Part shown: piece by piece, positions 4,284 through 5,317 of the stretch
Layout: each line of letters starts with the position of its first letter
Numbering within the stretch: position 1 is the first letter of the stretch
Assembly (NCBI GenBank): GCA_023417665.1
Contig: JAEZFA010000017.1
Span: forward strand, 1-5,317
Length of the DNA stretch: 5,317 nt
Source of the DNA: Pseudomonadota bacterium
GTDB lineage: Bacteria > Pseudomonadota > Alphaproteobacteria > Rhizobiales > Xanthobacteraceae
Reading direction: 5' to 3'
Position numbers and translations under genes: made by a program
Notes under the pieces: model-generated
Database searches by the model: none
What the model saw: only the letters and a program-made list of their open reading frames with translations
Told to the model about the DNA's origin: nothing

Positions 4284-5317
4284 ATGAACTTCCATGACAC
4301 CAAAGCAAACACGCTTTTCTCGCCCTACGAGTTGCGCTCGCTCAATTTGAAGAACCGTTTCGTGATGGCGCCCATGACGCGTTCCCGCGCGCTCGAAGGC
4401 GGAGTTCCGAACCCGCTGGCCGCTGAATATTACGCGCAGCGCGCCGGCGCCGGCCTGATCGTCACCGAGGCGACGCAGGTCAGCCCGCAGGGCGTCGGCT
4501 ATGTGCGCACGCCCGGCATCCATTCGAAGGAACAGGTCGAAGGCTGGAAGAAAATCACCGACGCCGTGCACAAGGCCGGCGGCAAGATCTTCCTGCAGCT
4601 CTGGCATGTCGGCCGCATTTCGCACGCCGACTTCCATGACGGCCAGCCGCCGGTCGCCCCTTCGGCAATCGCCGCCGAAGGCAAGACCTGGACGGCGGAA
4701 GGCCAGAAGGACTACTCGAAGCCGCGCGCCCTCGAAGCGTCCGAGCTTCCCGGTATCGTCGAGGATTTTCGCCGCGGCGCGCAGAACGCCAGGGACGCGG
4801 GTTTCGACGGCGTCGAGATTCACGGCGCGAACGGCTATCTGCTGGATAAGTTCACGCGCGACGGCACCAACAAGCGCACCGACAAGTATGGCGGCTCGCT
4901 GGAAAATCGCTTGCGCTTCCCGCTCGAAGTCGTGGATGCGGTCGTCAGCGTCTGGGGCGCGGATCGTGTCGGTTATCGGCTTTCGCCCTACTTCACCGGA
5001 CACTCGATGTCGGATTCCGATCCGCTCGCGACCTTCTCGCAACTCGTCGATGAACTGAACAACCGCAAGCTCGGCTACATTCATGTCGTCGACTCGGCGA
5101 AAGCCTCGCAGCGCATGTCGCCGGCGCTGCGCGAACTCTTCGACGGCACCTACATCGTCGCAGAGGGGTTCGACCGTGACAGTGGCGCCGACGCACTCTC
5201 GCGCGGCGAAGCCGACCTGATCGCCTACGGCAAGCCGTTCATCTCCAACCCCGACTTGCCTGCTCGCTACAAGACCGGCAAGCCGCTCTCCGAATGGGAC
5301 GCCGCTACCTTCTACGC
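4284..5317 (+). CDS. Old Yellow Enzyme family ene-reductase (NemA-like), 3' end outside window
   Basis: FMN-dependent NAD(P)H oxidoreductase of the OYE/NemA family, cytoplasmic. Such enzymes reduce activated C=C bonds in enones, maleimides and other electrophiles, and some reduce nitrate esters. 344 codons are visible of about 365 usual; only about 20 C-terminal residues are missing. Landmarks: FVMAPMTRSRA (26-36) with Thr32 near the flavin; TEATQVSPQGVGY (61-73); LQLWHVGR (104-111) with Gln105 and Trp107; catalytic HGANGY with His180, Asn183 and Tyr185, the His/Asn type seen in yeast OYE1; RTDKYGGSLENR (198-209); YRLSP with Arg232; and the FMN-phosphate region VAEGFDRDSG and DLIAYGKPFISNPDLPARY (311-329). 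With a divergent TetR gene this resembles E. coli nemR-nemA, but the small ORF between is an addition. The physiological substrate is unknown. A long opposing ORF over 3912-5084 is only its shadow. Confidence 0.95.
   Translation, partial: MNFHDTKANTLFSPYELRSLNLKNRFVMAPMTRSRALEGGVPNPLAAEYYAQRAGAGLIVTEATQVSPQGVGYVRTPGIHSKEQVEGWKKITDAVHKAGGKIFLQLWHVGRISHADFHDGQPPVAPSAIAAEGKTWTAEGQKDYSKPRALEASELPGIVEDFRRGAQNARDAGFDGVEIHGANGYLLDKFTRDGTNKRTDKYGGSLENRLRFPLEVVDAVVSVWGADRVGYRLSPYFTGHSMSDSDPLATFSQLVDELNNRKLGYIHVVDSAKASQRMSPALRELFDGTYIVAEGFDRDSGADALSRGEADLIAYGKPFISNPDLPARYKTGKPLSEWDAATFY

Noticed and set aside
3912..5084. Long minus-strand ORF of 390 codons
   Set aside because: It lies opposite the ene-reductase and small ORF, which have family motifs and ribosome binding sites. 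Its translation shows no recognisable domain and it runs through the operator region. Long antisense ORFs are expected at this GC content.

Overview
The window is GC-rich DNA (roughly 60% or more by eye) with the coding style and gene order of an alphaproteobacterium, most likely of the order Hyphomicrobiales (Rhizobiales). The strongest pointer is the order trxB, then an LsrB/VtlR-type LysR regulator, then an intergenic region that looks like an AbcR (alpha-r15) small RNA gene. That arrangement is known from Sinorhizobium, Agrobacterium and relatives. Genus cannot be fixed from the sequence alone.

Layout. 1-513 (+) is the C-terminal half of thioredoxin reductase, cut by the window edge. Its stop overlaps the start of the LysR regulator (510-1415, +). 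The 275-bp gap that follows (1416-1690) is not empty. It holds a GGGGTA/TACCCC dyad, a weak promoter, and a probable small RNA of about 135 nt with CU-rich unpaired segments, a GCAA-capped hairpin and a strong intrinsic terminator (1607-1639). Next is a two-helix membrane protein of unknown function with a 10-residue Arg/Pro repeat tail (1691-2200, +). It runs tail-to-tail into msrP (2175-3158, -), the Tat-exported molybdopterin subunit of periplasmic methionine sulfoxide reductase. A TetR-family repressor (3273-3887, -) lies upstream of msrP on the same strand. The 100-bp gap between tetR and the next rightward gene carries a perfect 12-bp inverted repeat that overlaps the tetR promoter. Rightward there is a 62-residue ORF with an excellent ribosome binding site (3988-4176), a strong hairpin with a T-run (4222-4268), and an Old Yellow Enzyme family ene-reductase (4284 to the window end, last ~20 residues missing).

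How the parts fit. The left block looks like an LsrB-to-AbcR regulatory unit attached to the thioredoxin system. The right block looks like a NemR/NemA-style electrophile-response unit: TetR repressor, shared operator, small ORF, ene-reductase. msrP, between them, repairs oxidised periplasmic proteins. The common theme is redox and electrophile stress. That the blocks are co-regulated is inference. The best candidates for new biology are the unannotated small RNA, a cysteine-free LsrB, and the small ORF plus hairpin inserted between operator and ene-reductase. I see no mobile element, CRISPR array, tRNA or rRNA.
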